DNA of 64,000 nucleotides, taken from an uncultured Lachnospiraceae bacterium. Its GTDB lineage: Bacteria; Bacillota; Clostridia; Lachnospirales; Lachnospiraceae. This document shows positions 35,935 through 44,397 of this stretch, in pieces. Below the pieces are notes generated by a model. That model saw nothing but the letters and a program-made list of their open reading frames with translations. It did no database searches and was not told the origin of the DNA. The stretch covers positions 153,213-217,212 of the forward strand of contig CATLGV010000002.1 in the NCBI GenBank assembly GCA_949948735.1, given 5' to 3'. How positions within the stretch are numbered: position 1 is the first letter of the stretch; each line of letters begins with the position of its first letter. The translations under genes and the position numbers were made by a program.

Positions 35935-37320
35935 ATGAGAGCGAAAAGGATTTGCGCAGTCCTGCTTGCAGCGGCGGCAGTCTGTATGGCAGGATGCGCG
36001 TCTGTGAAGGAGGCAGGCAATACAAACGCGCCGGGACAGGAGGCGCCGTCGGCAGTATCAAAGGATGCGGTATCGGATGAACAGGCCGGAGCCGACGCGC
36101 AGGAGCGGGAAACGCAGACAGAGCAGCCGCCGGAAACGGAGACGGCGGTTTTGGATGGCAGCCAGGAGACAGGAGGAGAAGAAATGACAGGAAACGGGAT
36201 TATTGAAGTGCCGGAATGGAATGCGGTGGAGATTCCGGAAAACGACGCGTTAGAATTTGTGGCTGCGATGCAGCTGGGGTGGAATCTTGGCAATACCTTT
36301 GATGCGAGCAATTGCGGCGTGCAGGACGAGCTGGCGTACGAGTCGGCATGGTGCGGCGTTGTGACGACAAGGGAAATGATACATACGATAGCGGCTTCGG
36401 GCTTTAAGACGATTCGCATACCGGTTTCATGGCACAATCACGTAGATGAGAACAATAATATCAGCGAGGCATGGCTTGCCCGCGTGCAGGAGGTTGTGGA
36501 CTGGGCGCTTGAGGAAGATTTGTATGTTATTTTAAATATTCATCACGATAATGAGAAGGGCTTTATGTATCCTTCCTATGAGGAGCTGGACCGGTCCAAG
36601 GCATATGTGCGGAAAATATGGGAGCAGGTTGCCGCGCGGTTCGCCGATTATGACGAGCGGCTGATTTTTGAGACGCTTAACGAGCCAAGACAGACGGAGA
36701 CAGACCATGAGTGGTGGATTGACGTGAGGTCGGATATCGGAAAGGAGTGCATTGATTCGGTCAACCAGCTGAATCAGACGGCGGTAGACGCGATTCGGGA
36801 AAACGGGCAGGGCTATAACACGACCCGTTATATCATGGTGCCGGGCTACTGCGCTTCGCCGGATTTCGCGCTGGCGGACGGCTTTGTGCTGCCGGAGGAT
36901 AAGGCTGCCGCCGAGAATCGTCTTCTGGTTTCCGTGCATGCATACACACCGTACAACTTTGCCCTGGCGGCGGAAAGCGATCAGAACAGCACAGAGGTGT
37001 TTTCTATTGCAAATAAGAAGGGGACGGCGGATATCGACATGTTTATGAAAAAGCTGTATGACAAGTTCATCTCCAAGGGAACGGCGGTGGTCATCGGTGA
37101 ATTCGGCGCAAGAAGCAAGAACAATAACCTTGAGGCGCGCAAGGAGTTTTCCGCTTATTATGTGGCGCGGGCGCGGTATTACGGTATAACGGCCTGTGTG
37201 TGGGACAACAATGCTTTCGGCGGGGACGGCGAGAATTTCGGCCTGTTCCGGCGGGTGAAGAATCAGATTCTGTTCCCGGAAATCGTAGAACAGATGGTGC
37301 ATTACAGCAAGGCAGAATAA
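35935..37320 (+). CDS. GH5 family endoglucanase-like lipoprotein
   Basis: Secreted, lipid-anchored beta-glycanase of about 461 residues. Signal peptide with lipobox MAGC (Cys near residue 19), a Glu/Thr-rich linker to about residue 90, then a GH5 barrel: QLGWNLGNTFDASN, IRIPVSWHNHVDE, ILNIHHDN, the acid/base Glu in FETLNEPRQTE (about residue 250), VSVHAYTPYNF, and the nucleophile Glu in VVIGEFGARSK (about residue 389). All catalytic positions are present, so it should cleave beta-1,4-glucans such as cellulose or mixed-linkage glucan. AAAGGAG lies one base before an alternative ATG at 35923 and 13 bases before this ATG; the latter gives a normal signal peptide. It stands alone on its transcript. 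Confidence 0.93.
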   Translation: MRAKRICAVLLAAAAVCMAGCASVKEAGNTNAPGQEAPSAVSKDAVSDEQAGADAQERETQTEQPPETETAVLDGSQETGGEEMTGNGIIEVPEWNAVEIPENDALEFVAAMQLGWNLGNTFDASNCGVQDELAYESAWCGVVTTREMIHTIAASGFKTIRIPVSWHNHVDENNNISEAWLARVQEVVDWALEEDLYVILNIHHDNEKGFMYPSYEELDRSKAYVRKIWEQVAARFADYDERLIFETLNEPRQTETDHEWWIDVRSDIGKECIDSVNQLNQTAVDAIRENGQGYNTTRYIMVPGYCASPDFALADGFVLPEDKAAAENRLLVSVHAYTPYNFALAAESDQNSTEVFSIANKKGTADIDMFMKKLYDKFISKGTAVVIGEFGARSKNNNLEARKEFSAYYVARARYYGITACVWDNNAFGGDGENFGLFRRVKNQILFPEIVEQMVHYSKAE

Positions 37321-37389
37321 GCGGGGGCTGCTGACCGGTGAAGAAACCGGTTGAAGCATGCGCAGGGGCATGTTAGAATAGGATTATAC

Positions 37390-37401
37390 CCTCAATTGAG
37401 G
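37390..37401 (+). repeat. CAATTG-centred palindrome upstream of the rpiB-like gene
   Basis: CCTCAATTGAGG is a perfect 12-bp palindrome 54 bases before the start codon, sharing its core with sites at 33741 and 54259. Confidence 0.5.
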
Positions 37402-37455
37402 ATGCGAATATTGTAGATTTGAAAAGCTTTAACCAGGAAAGGATGGAGGATTACC

Positions 37456-38097
37456 ATGAAGATCGCTTTGATTAACGAGAACAGTCAGGCGGCCAAGAAC
37501 GCCATGATCTGCGAGACCCTGAAGAAGGTTGTGGAGCCGATGGGGCATGAGGTCTTTAACTACGGGATGTATTCGGCGGAGGATACGCATCAGCTTACTT
37601 ATGTGCAGAACGGGATTCTGGCGGCGGTGCTTTTAAATTCCGGCGCGGCGGATTATGTGATCACGGGCTGCGGTACGGGAGAGGGCGCGATGCTTGCGTG
37701 CAATTCATTCCCCAGGGTGCTCTGCGGACATATCGAATCCCCGCTGGACGCCTATCTGTTTTCACAGGTAAACGACGGCAACTGTGTGGCGCTTCCGTTT
37801 GCCGAGGGCTTCGGATGGGGCGGCGAGCTGAATCTGGAATATATTTTTGAGAAGCTGTTCTGTGCGCCGGGCGGCGGCGGATACCCGAAGGAGCGCGTAG
37901 TGCCGGAGCAGAGGAATAAAAAGATTTTGGATGAGGTAAAGACGGTTACACATGCTGATATCTGCGATATTCTGCCGAAGCTGGACCGGGAGCTTTGCAA
38001 GGGCGCGCTTGGCGGTGAAAAGTTCCGGGAATATTTCTTTGCAAACTGCAAATGCGACAAGCTTGCGGCGGTGGTCGAAGAGATTTTAGCGGAGTAA
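37456..38097 (+). CDS. RpiB/LacAB-family sugar-phosphate isomerase with C-terminal extension
   Basis: Protein of 213 residues. The first 140 residues carry the RpiB/LacAB fold: MKIALINENSQAAKN, NYGMYSAEDTHQLTYV, and the conserved TGCGTGEGAMLACNSFPRV loop with the active-site Cys and anion hole. The C-terminal 70 residues (KILDEVKTVTHADICDILPKLD and onward) are an added helical domain seen in a subgroup annotated as ribose-5-phosphate isomerase. Substrate may be an aldose-phosphate other than ribose-5-phosphate. GGAGG lies six bases upstream. The next small gene starts four bases after the stop. Confidence 0.88.
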   Translation: MKIALINENSQAAKNAMICETLKKVVEPMGHEVFNYGMYSAEDTHQLTYVQNGILAAVLLNSGAADYVITGCGTGEGAMLACNSFPRVLCGHIESPLDAYLFSQVNDGNCVALPFAEGFGWGGELNLEYIFEKLFCAPGGGGYPKERVVPEQRNKKILDEVKTVTHADICDILPKLDRELCKGALGGEKFREYFFANCKCDKLAAVVEEILAE

Positions 38098-38101
38098 GGG
38101 C

Positions 38102-38284
38102 ATGCTGCTGGAGAAGATTGATTACACGGTAGAAAGGCTTGACGGGGACTATGCGTATCTTAAGAAGGAGGACGGGGAAGCGGCGGAGTTAAAATGCGTG
38201 GCGCGGGCGCTTCTTCCCGGTGAGATTGCGGAGGGGTCCCGGCTGGTATACGAGATGATGGAATACAGCCTGCGAACCGATTAA
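38102..38284 (+). CDS. Small DUF3006-like protein
   Basis: Sixty residues. DYTVERLDGDYAYLKKEDGE followed by ARALLPGEIAEGSRLVYE fits the DUF3006 pattern (an initial R-hydrophobic-E-G-D segment, then LLP and E-G-D-hydrophobic), a short beta-strand family of unknown role. It is probably co-transcribed with the isomerase-like gene four bases upstream. Its stop codon lies within the foot of a long hairpin. Confidence 0.6.
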   Translation: MLLEKIDYTVERLDGDYAYLKKEDGEAAELKCVARALLPGEIAEGSRLVYEMMEYSLRTD

Positions 38285-38364
38285 AAGGCGTTTCGCTCTG
38301 ATGCGCGGGCCGCTTGACAGTTGCCGATTTGTCAAGCAGCCCGTATACAGGGCGGAACGCTTTT
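38283..38364 (+). terminator. Long, nearly perfect stem-loop after the DUF3006-like gene
   Basis: Three stacked helices: the outer arm 38283-38300 pairs with 38348-38364 (two mismatches and a bulge), the middle arm CGGGC with GCCCG, and the inner arm GCTTGACA (38312-38319) with TGTCAAGC (38330-38337). Only four Ts follow. The length, about 82 nt, exceeds a standard terminator. Confidence 0.6.
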
Positions 38365-38396
38365 GCGGTTTGGAAGCGCAGGCTGCGGGAGGCAGG

Positions 38397-39152
38397 ATGT
38401 ATCATATTGTATTATGCGACGACGAGAAGGAGATTCTGGAGGAGCTGCTTGAGAGAGTCAGGAAGTGCTTTGAGGCCAGGGGAATATCGGCGCGGTACGA
38501 CGGCATTACAGACGCGCGCGTGTTGATGGAGCGCATGCGCTGCGAGCGGATTGACGTGCTGTTTCTGGACATTGATATGCCGTACTACAGCGGGATGGAT
38601 ATTGCGGGCGTTCTCTATGAGCAGTACAGGGATACGATACTGGTCTTTGTGACAAGCCATGACGCGCTGGTCTATCAGACCTTTGCGTACCGGCCGTTTG
38701 GCTTTGTCCGCAAAACACATGCGGACGAGGAGCTGGATCCGCTGTGCGGGCGGATCTGCGGGGAGCTGCTGGAGAATACGCGGGAGCTGGCAGTCCGAAA
38801 GGGGCAGGAGCTGATGCGGGTGCTTCTAAAGGACATTGTCTATATGGAAGCGGAGGGAAACTATCTCCTGCTCCGGGTGCGGGCGTCCGCGTCCGGCGAC
38901 GCTGCCGCATGCGCGGACGACGGGGAAGGGCTGCTGCGTATCCGGGAGACGATGGCGGATATGGAAGGCGCGCTTAGCGGCAAGGGCTTTATCCGCTGCC
39001 ATAAGGGCTTCCTGATAAACGCGGCGTATATCGAACGGCTGGGGAGTGCCGGGGTGGCGCTGTCGGACGGGACGCGGTGCTGGCAGCTGCCCGTTGGGCG
39101 CAGCTATGAAAAAGAGGTGCGCAGAAGGGTCATGGAGCTGCTGCGCATGTAA
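38397..39152 (+). CDS. LytTR-family response regulator
   Basis: Two-component regulator of 251 residues (AgrA/LytR class). The receiver domain spans about 1-125: IVLCDDE acidic pocket, phospho-acceptor Asp in VLFLDIDMP near residue 60, and the conserved Lys in FGFVRKTH. The C-terminal LytTR DNA-binding domain includes LKDIVYMEAEGNYLLLRV and FIRCHKGFLINAAYIERL. GGGAGG lies four bases upstream of ATG 38397. The histidine kinase follows 21 bases later and the ABC exporter cluster after that, so these exporter genes are plausible targets. Confidence 0.93.
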   Translation: MYHIVLCDDEKEILEELLERVRKCFEARGISARYDGITDARVLMERMRCERIDVLFLDIDMPYYSGMDIAGVLYEQYRDTILVFVTSHDALVYQTFAYRPFGFVRKTHADEELDPLCGRICGELLENTRELAVRKGQELMRVLLKDIVYMEAEGNYLLLRVRASASGDAAACADDGEGLLRIRETMADMEGALSGKGFIRCHKGFLINAAYIERLGSAGVALSDGTRCWQLPVGRSYEKEVRRRVMELLRM

Positions 39153-39173
39153 AAACGGGGGCATGGTACAGGG

Positions 39174-39959
39174 ATGAACACAGTGTCGATAGGGCTTTGG
39201 GCGCTGGTACTGCTGCAGGGCGCCGCATTGCTTGTGCTGGCGCATAAAAGAAAAAAGGAACAGGCAGAATATGAAGAGCAGGGGAAGCTGCTTACGCGGT
39301 ACGCGGCGGATTATCTGGATATGGAAAAAAGAGCGTCGCAGCTTACGGAGGTATATGAGCGGCAGCAGGAAAAGGCGGGTGAGCTTGAGCAGACTCAGCA
39401 GCAGATTCGGCTTTTGAAGCACGATATGAAGAACCATACGCTGGTCATCCTCTCCTGTCTGGAGGCGGGCAGGCCGGAGGAGGCGAAGCGGTATGCGGGG
39501 GAGATACTGGACAAGCTTAACAGGATGTACACCTATGTCCATGTCGGCAATTCTCTGCTGAGCTATATCATTAACAGCAAGCTGTCGAAGGCGGGGGAAC
39601 TGGGGCTGGAGATTAAGGCTGAGATAGAAAACCTGTCGTTTTCGTATATGGACAGCGTGGACTTCTCGGCGCTGCTTGGCAATATGCTTGACAATGCGAT
39701 TCGCGGCGCGCTTCATTCCGCGGAGAAAAGGCTGGAGGTCAATATCGCCGCGCGCAGGGGCTTTGATGTGATAACGGTCAAAAACAGTATCGACCAATCC
39801 GTTCTGGAGACCAATCCAGGGCTGCGCACCTCCAAGGAGGAGCCGGGGCACGGGTACGGGCTGCAGCAGATACGGGCGGTTACGGAAAAGTACGAGGGGA
39901 CGGTTGACATCTACGAGAAGGAAGGGCGGTTTGTCGTCAGCGTGCTGCTGACGGACTGA
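39174..39959 (+). CDS. GHKL-type sensor histidine kinase, short membrane domain
   Basis: Kinase of 261 residues in the AgrC/natural-product-sensor class. Only one membrane helix (about 5-23) is seen, then a coiled-coil (30-80), the phospho-acceptor His in LLKHDMKNHTLVI, and a GHKL ATPase domain with N box LLGNMLDNAIRGAL and G box GHGYGLQQI. Most AgrC-type kinases have five to seven helices, so this sensor either detects a cytoplasmic or membrane signal or works with another protein. It partners with the LytTR regulator just upstream. Confidence 0.9.
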   Translation: MNTVSIGLWALVLLQGAALLVLAHKRKKEQAEYEEQGKLLTRYAADYLDMEKRASQLTEVYERQQEKAGELEQTQQQIRLLKHDMKNHTLVILSCLEAGRPEEAKRYAGEILDKLNRMYTYVHVGNSLLSYIINSKLSKAGELGLEIKAEIENLSFSYMDSVDFSALLGNMLDNAIRGALHSAEKRLEVNIAARRGFDVITVKNSIDQSVLETNPGLRTSKEEPGHGYGLQQIRAVTEKYEGTVDIYEKEGRFVVSVLLTD

Positions 39960-40018
39960 ATGCGGCATGCAGGGCCGGGGGTACGGAAGCGTCGTTTGTC
40001 CCTGCATGCAGGCAGTTT

Positions 40019-40050
40019 ATCCCACATGAATTGACGTGTGGGATTTTTTT
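40019..40050 (+). terminator. Terminator after the LytTR/GHKL pair
   Basis: ATCCCACA and TGTGGGAT pair across a 10-base loop and are followed by a run of seven Ts. Confidence 0.9.
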
Positions 40051-40078
40051 GTGTTATAAGTCAGAAAGAGGTGACGCT

Positions 40079-41002
40079 TTGATTGTATTGAGAAATGTGT
40101 GGAAGACGCGCGGCGGCAGGGAAGTGTTAAGAGACGTCTCGTTTCATATTGCTCCCCTGGAGAGCGTGGGAATTATCGGGCTCAACGGCGCGGGGAAGAC
40201 GACGCTGCTGGACACGATAACCGGGATGCTCAAGCCGGACGGCGGTTTTATCCGAATCAACGGACAGGAGCGTGTGCTTGGCAATACCGGCCTCTGCAGG
40301 GACTTGGTTTATATATCGGGGGCGAGGCCGCAGCTGTGGGAAGAGCTGAAGGTGCGGGCGTCCTTTGCGCACTGCGTCGAGATGTACCGGGTGGACCGCA
40401 GGATAGCCGAAAGCCGTCTAGCGGGGCTTGTGCAGGCATTTTTGATCGGACCGTTTCTGGAGCGCACCCCCGGGAGCCTGTCTTTGGGAGAGCGGATGCG
40501 GTGTGAGCTGGCGTACGCGTTTCTGGCGGCGCCTCCGATCATTCTGCTTGACGAGGTAACGCTTGGGCTGGACGTCTCCATAAGGGACCGGGTGCTGCGC
40601 TATCTGGAGGAATACAAGCGCCAAAGCCGCTCTACGCTGCTTTATACAAGCAACCGGCTTTCGGAGGTGGAGGGGCTATGCGGCAGGGTACTGATGATGG
40701 ACGCCGGCAGCATTATTTTTGACGGAAGCGTGCGGGATATGCTCGAGCGCGTTTCACCGCTTGGCCGCATGGAGGCGCGGGTATCGCCGGCGATTCCCGA
40801 TTTTGAGGATCTGCCGCTGGAGCGGTACTGCGTCGACGGGGAGCAAATCACATTGACGTACGACAAGCGGAAGCTGGATACGGCGCAGCTGCTGCGGTAT
40901 CTTATGGCACGGTGTGAAATAAAGGATGTGCGGCTGTCGGAGCCGGATTTGGAGGAGGCAGTCAGGATAATTTATGGTGGAGGGCAGGGATGGAAACAAT
41001 GA
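40079..41002 (+). CDS. ABC transporter ATP-binding protein
   Basis: ATPase of 307 residues: Walker A GLNGAGKTTLLD, signature LSLGERMRCELA, Walker B IILLDEVTLGLD (Asp-Glu retained, the usual PT replaced by VT), and a C-terminal extension of about 90 residues. The best start is TTG 40079, with AGAGGTGA a few bases upstream. An in-frame ATG at 40031 would place the preceding terminator inside the coding region and is rejected. Its 3' end overlaps the next ATPase gene by 13 bases. Confidence 0.88.
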   Translation: MIVLRNVWKTRGGREVLRDVSFHIAPLESVGIIGLNGAGKTTLLDTITGMLKPDGGFIRINGQERVLGNTGLCRDLVYISGARPQLWEELKVRASFAHCVEMYRVDRRIAESRLAGLVQAFLIGPFLERTPGSLSLGERMRCELAYAFLAAPPIILLDEVTLGLDVSIRDRVLRYLEEYKRQSRSTLLYTSNRLSEVEGLCGRVLMMDAGSIIFDGSVRDMLERVSPLGRMEARVSPAIPDFEDLPLERYCVDGEQITLTYDKRKLDTAQLLRYLMARCEIKDVRLSEPDLEEAVRIIYGGGQGWKQ

Positions 41003-41961
41003 TTGCAGTTGAGGGCGCCCGGAAATATTACAGGGTTGCAAAACGGGGCAAAGGGCTGACCGCCGCGGTGGGGCAGCTTTTTAACAGGAAATACGAGATA
41101 AAGAAGGCGGTTGATGATATCAGCTTTTCGATAAAACGGGGTGAAATCGTCGGCTTTATCGGGCCAAACGGCGCGGGAAAATCGACCACCATCAAGATGC
41201 TGTCGGGCATATTGTATCCGGATGCGGGCAGGGTGGAGGCAGACGGCTTTATCCCGTATAAACAGCGAAAGCAGTATGTAAAGAATATCGGCGTTGTGTT
41301 TGGCCAGAAGTCGCAGCTGAATTGGGATTTGCCGCTGATTGAGAGCTTTGAGCTGATGAAGTTTATCTACCGGATTCCCAGGGAGCAGTATGAGAAAAAT
41401 CTCAGACAGTTCTGTGAGCTGCTCGATATGGAATCGTTTCTCGGGCAGCCGGTACGCCAGCTGTCGCTGGGGCAGCGGATGCGGGGTGATATTGTCGCGG
41501 CGCTGCTGCATTCGCCCGAGCTGGTTTTTCTGGATGAGCCGACAATCGGGCTGGATGTGGTGGCCAAGGAGAAGATTCGGGAGTTTATCCGGTACATGAA
41601 TAAGGAGCGGAATACGACGATTATCTTTACGACCCATGATATGCAGGATATTGAGAAGGTCTGCAATCGCCTGATTATTATTGATAAGGGTAAGAAGATT
41701 TATGACGGAAGCATTGAAGAGATCAAGGACAGGTATACGAACGTCAAGACGATTGAGGTACTGCTCGAAAACGGCGGCAAAGAGACGGAGACCTTTGATG
41801 TGCGAAGGACGTCCGTGAACGCGGTATTGGAACGGATTTTTGCCGAAAGGCGTGTGAAGGATATTTCCGTCTGTGAACCGGAAATCGACGAAATTATCCG
41901 TGATATTTATGAGGGCAGGCTTCGGCTGGATGCTCCTTCAGCGGAGGGAGGGGCGCTATGA
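40990..41961 (+). CDS. ABC transporter ATP-binding protein (COG4586 type)
   Basis: ATPase of 323 residues: Walker A FIGPNGAGKSTTIKML, Q-loop VVFGQKSQLNWDLPL, signature LSLGQRMRGDIV, Walker B LVFLDEPTIGLD, switch His in IFTTHDMQDIEKV. The QKSQLNWDLP motif and the long N-terminal lead (YYRVAKRGKGL) are typical of COG4586 ATPases, which work with COG4587 and COG3694 permeases. Both permease types follow. GGAGGGCAGGG precedes the ATG. Confidence 0.93.
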   Translation: METMIAVEGARKYYRVAKRGKGLTAAVGQLFNRKYEIKKAVDDISFSIKRGEIVGFIGPNGAGKSTTIKMLSGILYPDAGRVEADGFIPYKQRKQYVKNIGVVFGQKSQLNWDLPLIESFELMKFIYRIPREQYEKNLRQFCELLDMESFLGQPVRQLSLGQRMRGDIVAALLHSPELVFLDEPTIGLDVVAKEKIREFIRYMNKERNTTIIFTTHDMQDIEKVCNRLIIIDKGKKIYDGSIEEIKDRYTNVKTIEVLLENGGKETETFDVRRTSVNAVLERIFAERRVKDISVCEPEIDEIIRDIYEGRLRLDAPSAEGGAL

Positions 41962-42746
41962 GGGCATATTTGGAAATCGCTGTAAGGAAATTTCAGGACA
42001 AAATGGCTTACCGGCTGGATTTTTTTATGGGCATTGTCAACACAGCGATTACAATCGTTGTATATTTATGTATTTACAGGGCCTTGTACGCAGGCGCGTC
42101 GGAGGTTGACGGAATAACGTACCGGATGGTGGCGACCAATTTTGTCATTACGCTGGGGCTTTCAAATGCCTTTGGCTACAACGAGATGTTTCTGCAGGAT
42201 AAGGTTCACGACGGGAGCATCACGAATGAGTTTCTCAAGCCGGTCAGCTTCACCCTCCGGCTGCTGGCGGAGAATGTCGGGGAAGGCGCGTTTAAGCTGA
42301 TATTTCACTTCCTGCCCGCGCTGCTTTTTACGCTGCTGCACACGCGGCTGTGCCCGCCCAAAAGCGCGCTGCATCTGCTGGCCATGCTTGGTAGCGTGGC
42401 GCTGGGCTATCTGATTCTATGGCTTTTAAGCTTTATTATCCAGACATGGAGCTTCTGGCTGTTCAGCGTGTGGGGCATTATTACGATCAAAAATGTGCTG
42501 GTAAGCATTCTTGCCGGGACGCTGCTGCCGATGTGGTTTATGCCGGCAGCGCTTCGCAGGGTAATTGCCTGCACGCCGTTTGAATCGATATATTTTACAC
42601 CGGTGCGGATATATCTTGGGGAGCTGGACGGCGCGCAGCTTCTTTCGGGCGTGGCGGTTCAAACGGCATGGATTGCCGTGCTGGGGCTTGCCGCGTGGAT
42701 TTTCTGGAGGAGAGGCGTGAAAAAGCTGGTGGTACAAGGGGGGTAG
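41958..42746 (+). CDS. ABC-2 type permease (COG4587-like)
   Basis: Membrane protein of 262 residues with six predicted helices. LEIAVRKFQDKMAYRLDFFMG at the start and the amphipathic MFLQDKVHDGSITNEFLKPVSF loop are typical of COG4587 permeases. The start overlaps the ATPase stop by four bases (ATGA). Substrate unknown; the family includes presumed exporters of lipids or peptides. Confidence 0.88.
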   Translation: MRAYLEIAVRKFQDKMAYRLDFFMGIVNTAITIVVYLCIYRALYAGASEVDGITYRMVATNFVITLGLSNAFGYNEMFLQDKVHDGSITNEFLKPVSFTLRLLAENVGEGAFKLIFHFLPALLFTLLHTRLCPPKSALHLLAMLGSVALGYLILWLLSFIIQTWSFWLFSVWGIITIKNVLVSILAGTLLPMWFMPAALRRVIACTPFESIYFTPVRIYLGELDGAQLLSGVAVQTAWIAVLGLAAWIFWRRGVKKLVVQGG

Positions 42747-42753
42747 CGCGAAG

Positions 42754-42860
42754 AGAACTTCTAAAGACGTCTCGCCATGGGACGAGACGCCAAGAAGTTC
42801 TACGGTTCGCTGTGCGAACCTTCTTCACGCAGGAGAATGCCCAAAGTACGGGCATTCTCC
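42754..42860 (+). repeat. Three successive hairpins between the two permease genes
   Basis: Hairpin A: AGAACTTCT (42754) with AGAAGTTCT (42793) and inner CGTCTCG with CGAGACG. Hairpin B: GGTTCGC with GCGAACC, loop TGT (42804-42820). Hairpin C: GGAGAATGCCC with GGGCATTCTCC, an 11-bp perfect stem (42832-42860). No T run follows any of them. Confidence 0.85.
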
Positions 42861-42900
42861 GCACGAATCTATTGACTGGGAAAGGAGCGTGGTTATAAAG

Positions 42901-43704
42901 ATGGGGGAGCTTCGGATTGCCGTACAATCGCTGAAGATGAGCGTGCAGGCGCGGATGCAGTACCGGGTGGATACGCTGGTTGCTTCGATTGCGGTGTTTG
43001 TCAGGGAATCGGCAAATATTATTGTGATTTATCTGGCGCTGTTGAAGTTTGATGCAATTAACGGCTGGAATGTAAACGAAATGCTGTTCCTGTTCAGCAT
43101 TCTGTTTCTGACCTATGCGGTTGTTGTCTCGCTGTTTGCCGATTTGAGAGATTTTTCGCGGATGATTCGGGAGGGGCGCTTCGACCGGCTGCTTGTAAGA
43201 CCCAGGGGGCTGCTGCTTCAATTGATACTGAACAATGCGGACGTCATTGCGTCCGTCGGGCACGGGACGCTTGGGATCCTGCTGTTTCTACTGTCGGCGG
43301 GCAGGGTCGGTATCGAGTGGAATCCGGTGACAATTCTGTATTATCTGTGCGCCATTATCGGGGGCGTACTGATGCAGGGCGGGATTTTTATTATCTGTTC
43401 GGCGCTGAGCTTTTATTTTGTGGAGACCGGCAGCATCCGCTCAATCTTCTACTGGGATATGCGGCGGTTCGCGGGTTATCCGATCAGCATTTACAATAAG
43501 CTGATACAGACGCTTCTGATGTATGTGGTGCCGTTTGCGTTTGTCAATTACTTTCCGGCGCAGTTTTTCCTGCGCAAGCCGGATATGGCGGGCTACAACG
43601 AAGCGTATATTTATATCGCGCCGCTTGTCGGGGTGTTTGTGTATCTGCTCGCGTATCTGTTCTGGCGGGTGAGCGTGAGGCGTTATTACAGTACGGGGAA
43701 TTAA
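42901..43704 (+). CDS. ABC-2 type permease (COG3694-like)
   Basis: Membrane protein of 267 residues with six predicted helices. VQSLKMSVQARMQYRVDTL at the start and SRMIREGRFDRLLVRPRGLLLQ are the cytoplasmic elements shared with COG3694 permeases. It likely pairs with the 42-kb permease and the COG4586-type ATPase as one exporter. AAAGGAG is 13 bases before this ATG and only one base before an in-frame GTG at 42889, so the start is uncertain. Confidence 0.86.
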   Translation: MGELRIAVQSLKMSVQARMQYRVDTLVASIAVFVRESANIIVIYLALLKFDAINGWNVNEMLFLFSILFLTYAVVVSLFADLRDFSRMIREGRFDRLLVRPRGLLLQLILNNADVIASVGHGTLGILLFLLSAGRVGIEWNPVTILYYLCAIIGGVLMQGGIFIICSALSFYFVETGSIRSIFYWDMRRFAGYPISIYNKLIQTLLMYVVPFAFVNYFPAQFFLRKPDMAGYNEAYIYIAPLVGVFVYLLAYLFWRVSVRRYYSTGN

Positions 43705-43728
43705 GGAAACTGAAAGGCGGAAATGCTG

Positions 43729-43780
43729 TTGACTTTCTGAACAATGTTCACTATAATATATGTGAACATTGTTCAGAAAG
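43729..43780 (+). promoter_or_regulatory. Sigma-A promoter with a perfect 19-bp palindromic operator
   Basis: TTGACT (43729-43734) and TATAAT (43752-43757) have a 17-base spacer. The arm CTTTCTGAACAATGTTCAC (43733-43751) is repeated exactly in inverted orientation at 43762-43780, with a 10-base AT-only spacer holding the -10 box. The operator therefore covers the promoter from the -35 box to the ribosome-binding site of the TetR gene, which implies tight autorepression. Confidence 0.88.
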
Positions 43781-43788
43781 GAGTCGTT

Positions 43789-44397
43789 ATGTCTGATAAC
43801 GAGAAGAGTAAAAATCACATCATTGAAATCACCACGCATCTGCTGGAAGAGTACAGGGGTGACACCCAAAGGATTACGTCGCGCCTGATCGCGGAACGGG
43901 CCGGTATCGGGCTTGGGTCCATCAATTATTTTTTCGGAAGTAAGGAAAAGCTTATAACGGAATGCGTGCAGCGGATTATTAACAACGTGTTGTCGGGATT
44001 TGCGCCGGATGTAGCGGCGTCCGCAGAGGACGACGGCTTGTCCGATAAAGCGCGCCTGATATCCTGGGCAAGCCAGACCTTTGATTTTCTTTTTGAGAAT
44101 CAGGCGATTGCCGGCATATCCATTTTAAGCGATATGCAGAATTATCTGGCGGACAGCAACTGCGTTTATACGCAAAAGGGGTTTGCCCTTGCCATCAAAG
44201 GCAATCAAAGGGAATCGGTCAAAAGATTACTGGCGTTTGTTCTTGTTTCTGCCATGCAGGCGGCTTTTCTTGCGAAAAATACCGCGAAGGAAATTCTGGG
44301 CTATGATTTGTATTCCAAAGCAGGGCGGGATTCGTTTATTTTCGATACGGTCACAATGCTTTTGCAGGGTGCGGACTGCGGGGAGGGATGCAGATGA
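43789..44397 (+). CDS. TetR-family transcriptional regulator, autoregulated
   Basis: Repressor of 202 residues. The N-terminal TetR helix-turn-helix (about 8-55) includes IIEITTHLLEEYRG, ITSRLIAERAGIGLGSINYFFGSKEKLI; the rest is a helical ligand domain. ATG 43789 is six bases after AAAGGAG, downstream of the palindromic promoter. Its stop overlaps the CPBP gene start by four bases, so that membrane protein is in the same autorepressed operon. The preceding permease genes may also be affected by binding, but lie upstream. Confidence 0.92.
   Translation: MSDNEKSKNHIIEITTHLLEEYRGDTQRITSRLIAERAGIGLGSINYFFGSKEKLITECVQRIINNVLSGFAPDVAASAEDDGLSDKARLISWASQTFDFLFENQAIAGISILSDMQNYLADSNCVYTQKGFALAIKGNQRESVKRLLAFVLVSAMQAAFLAKNTAKEILGYDLYSKAGRDSFIFDTVTMLLQGADCGEGCR

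Noticed and set aside
40031..40078. ATG 40031 as start of the first ABC ATPase
   Set aside because: It would place the terminator hairpin and T run (40019-40050) in the coding region and has no ribosome-binding site; TTG 40079 has AGAGGTGA.
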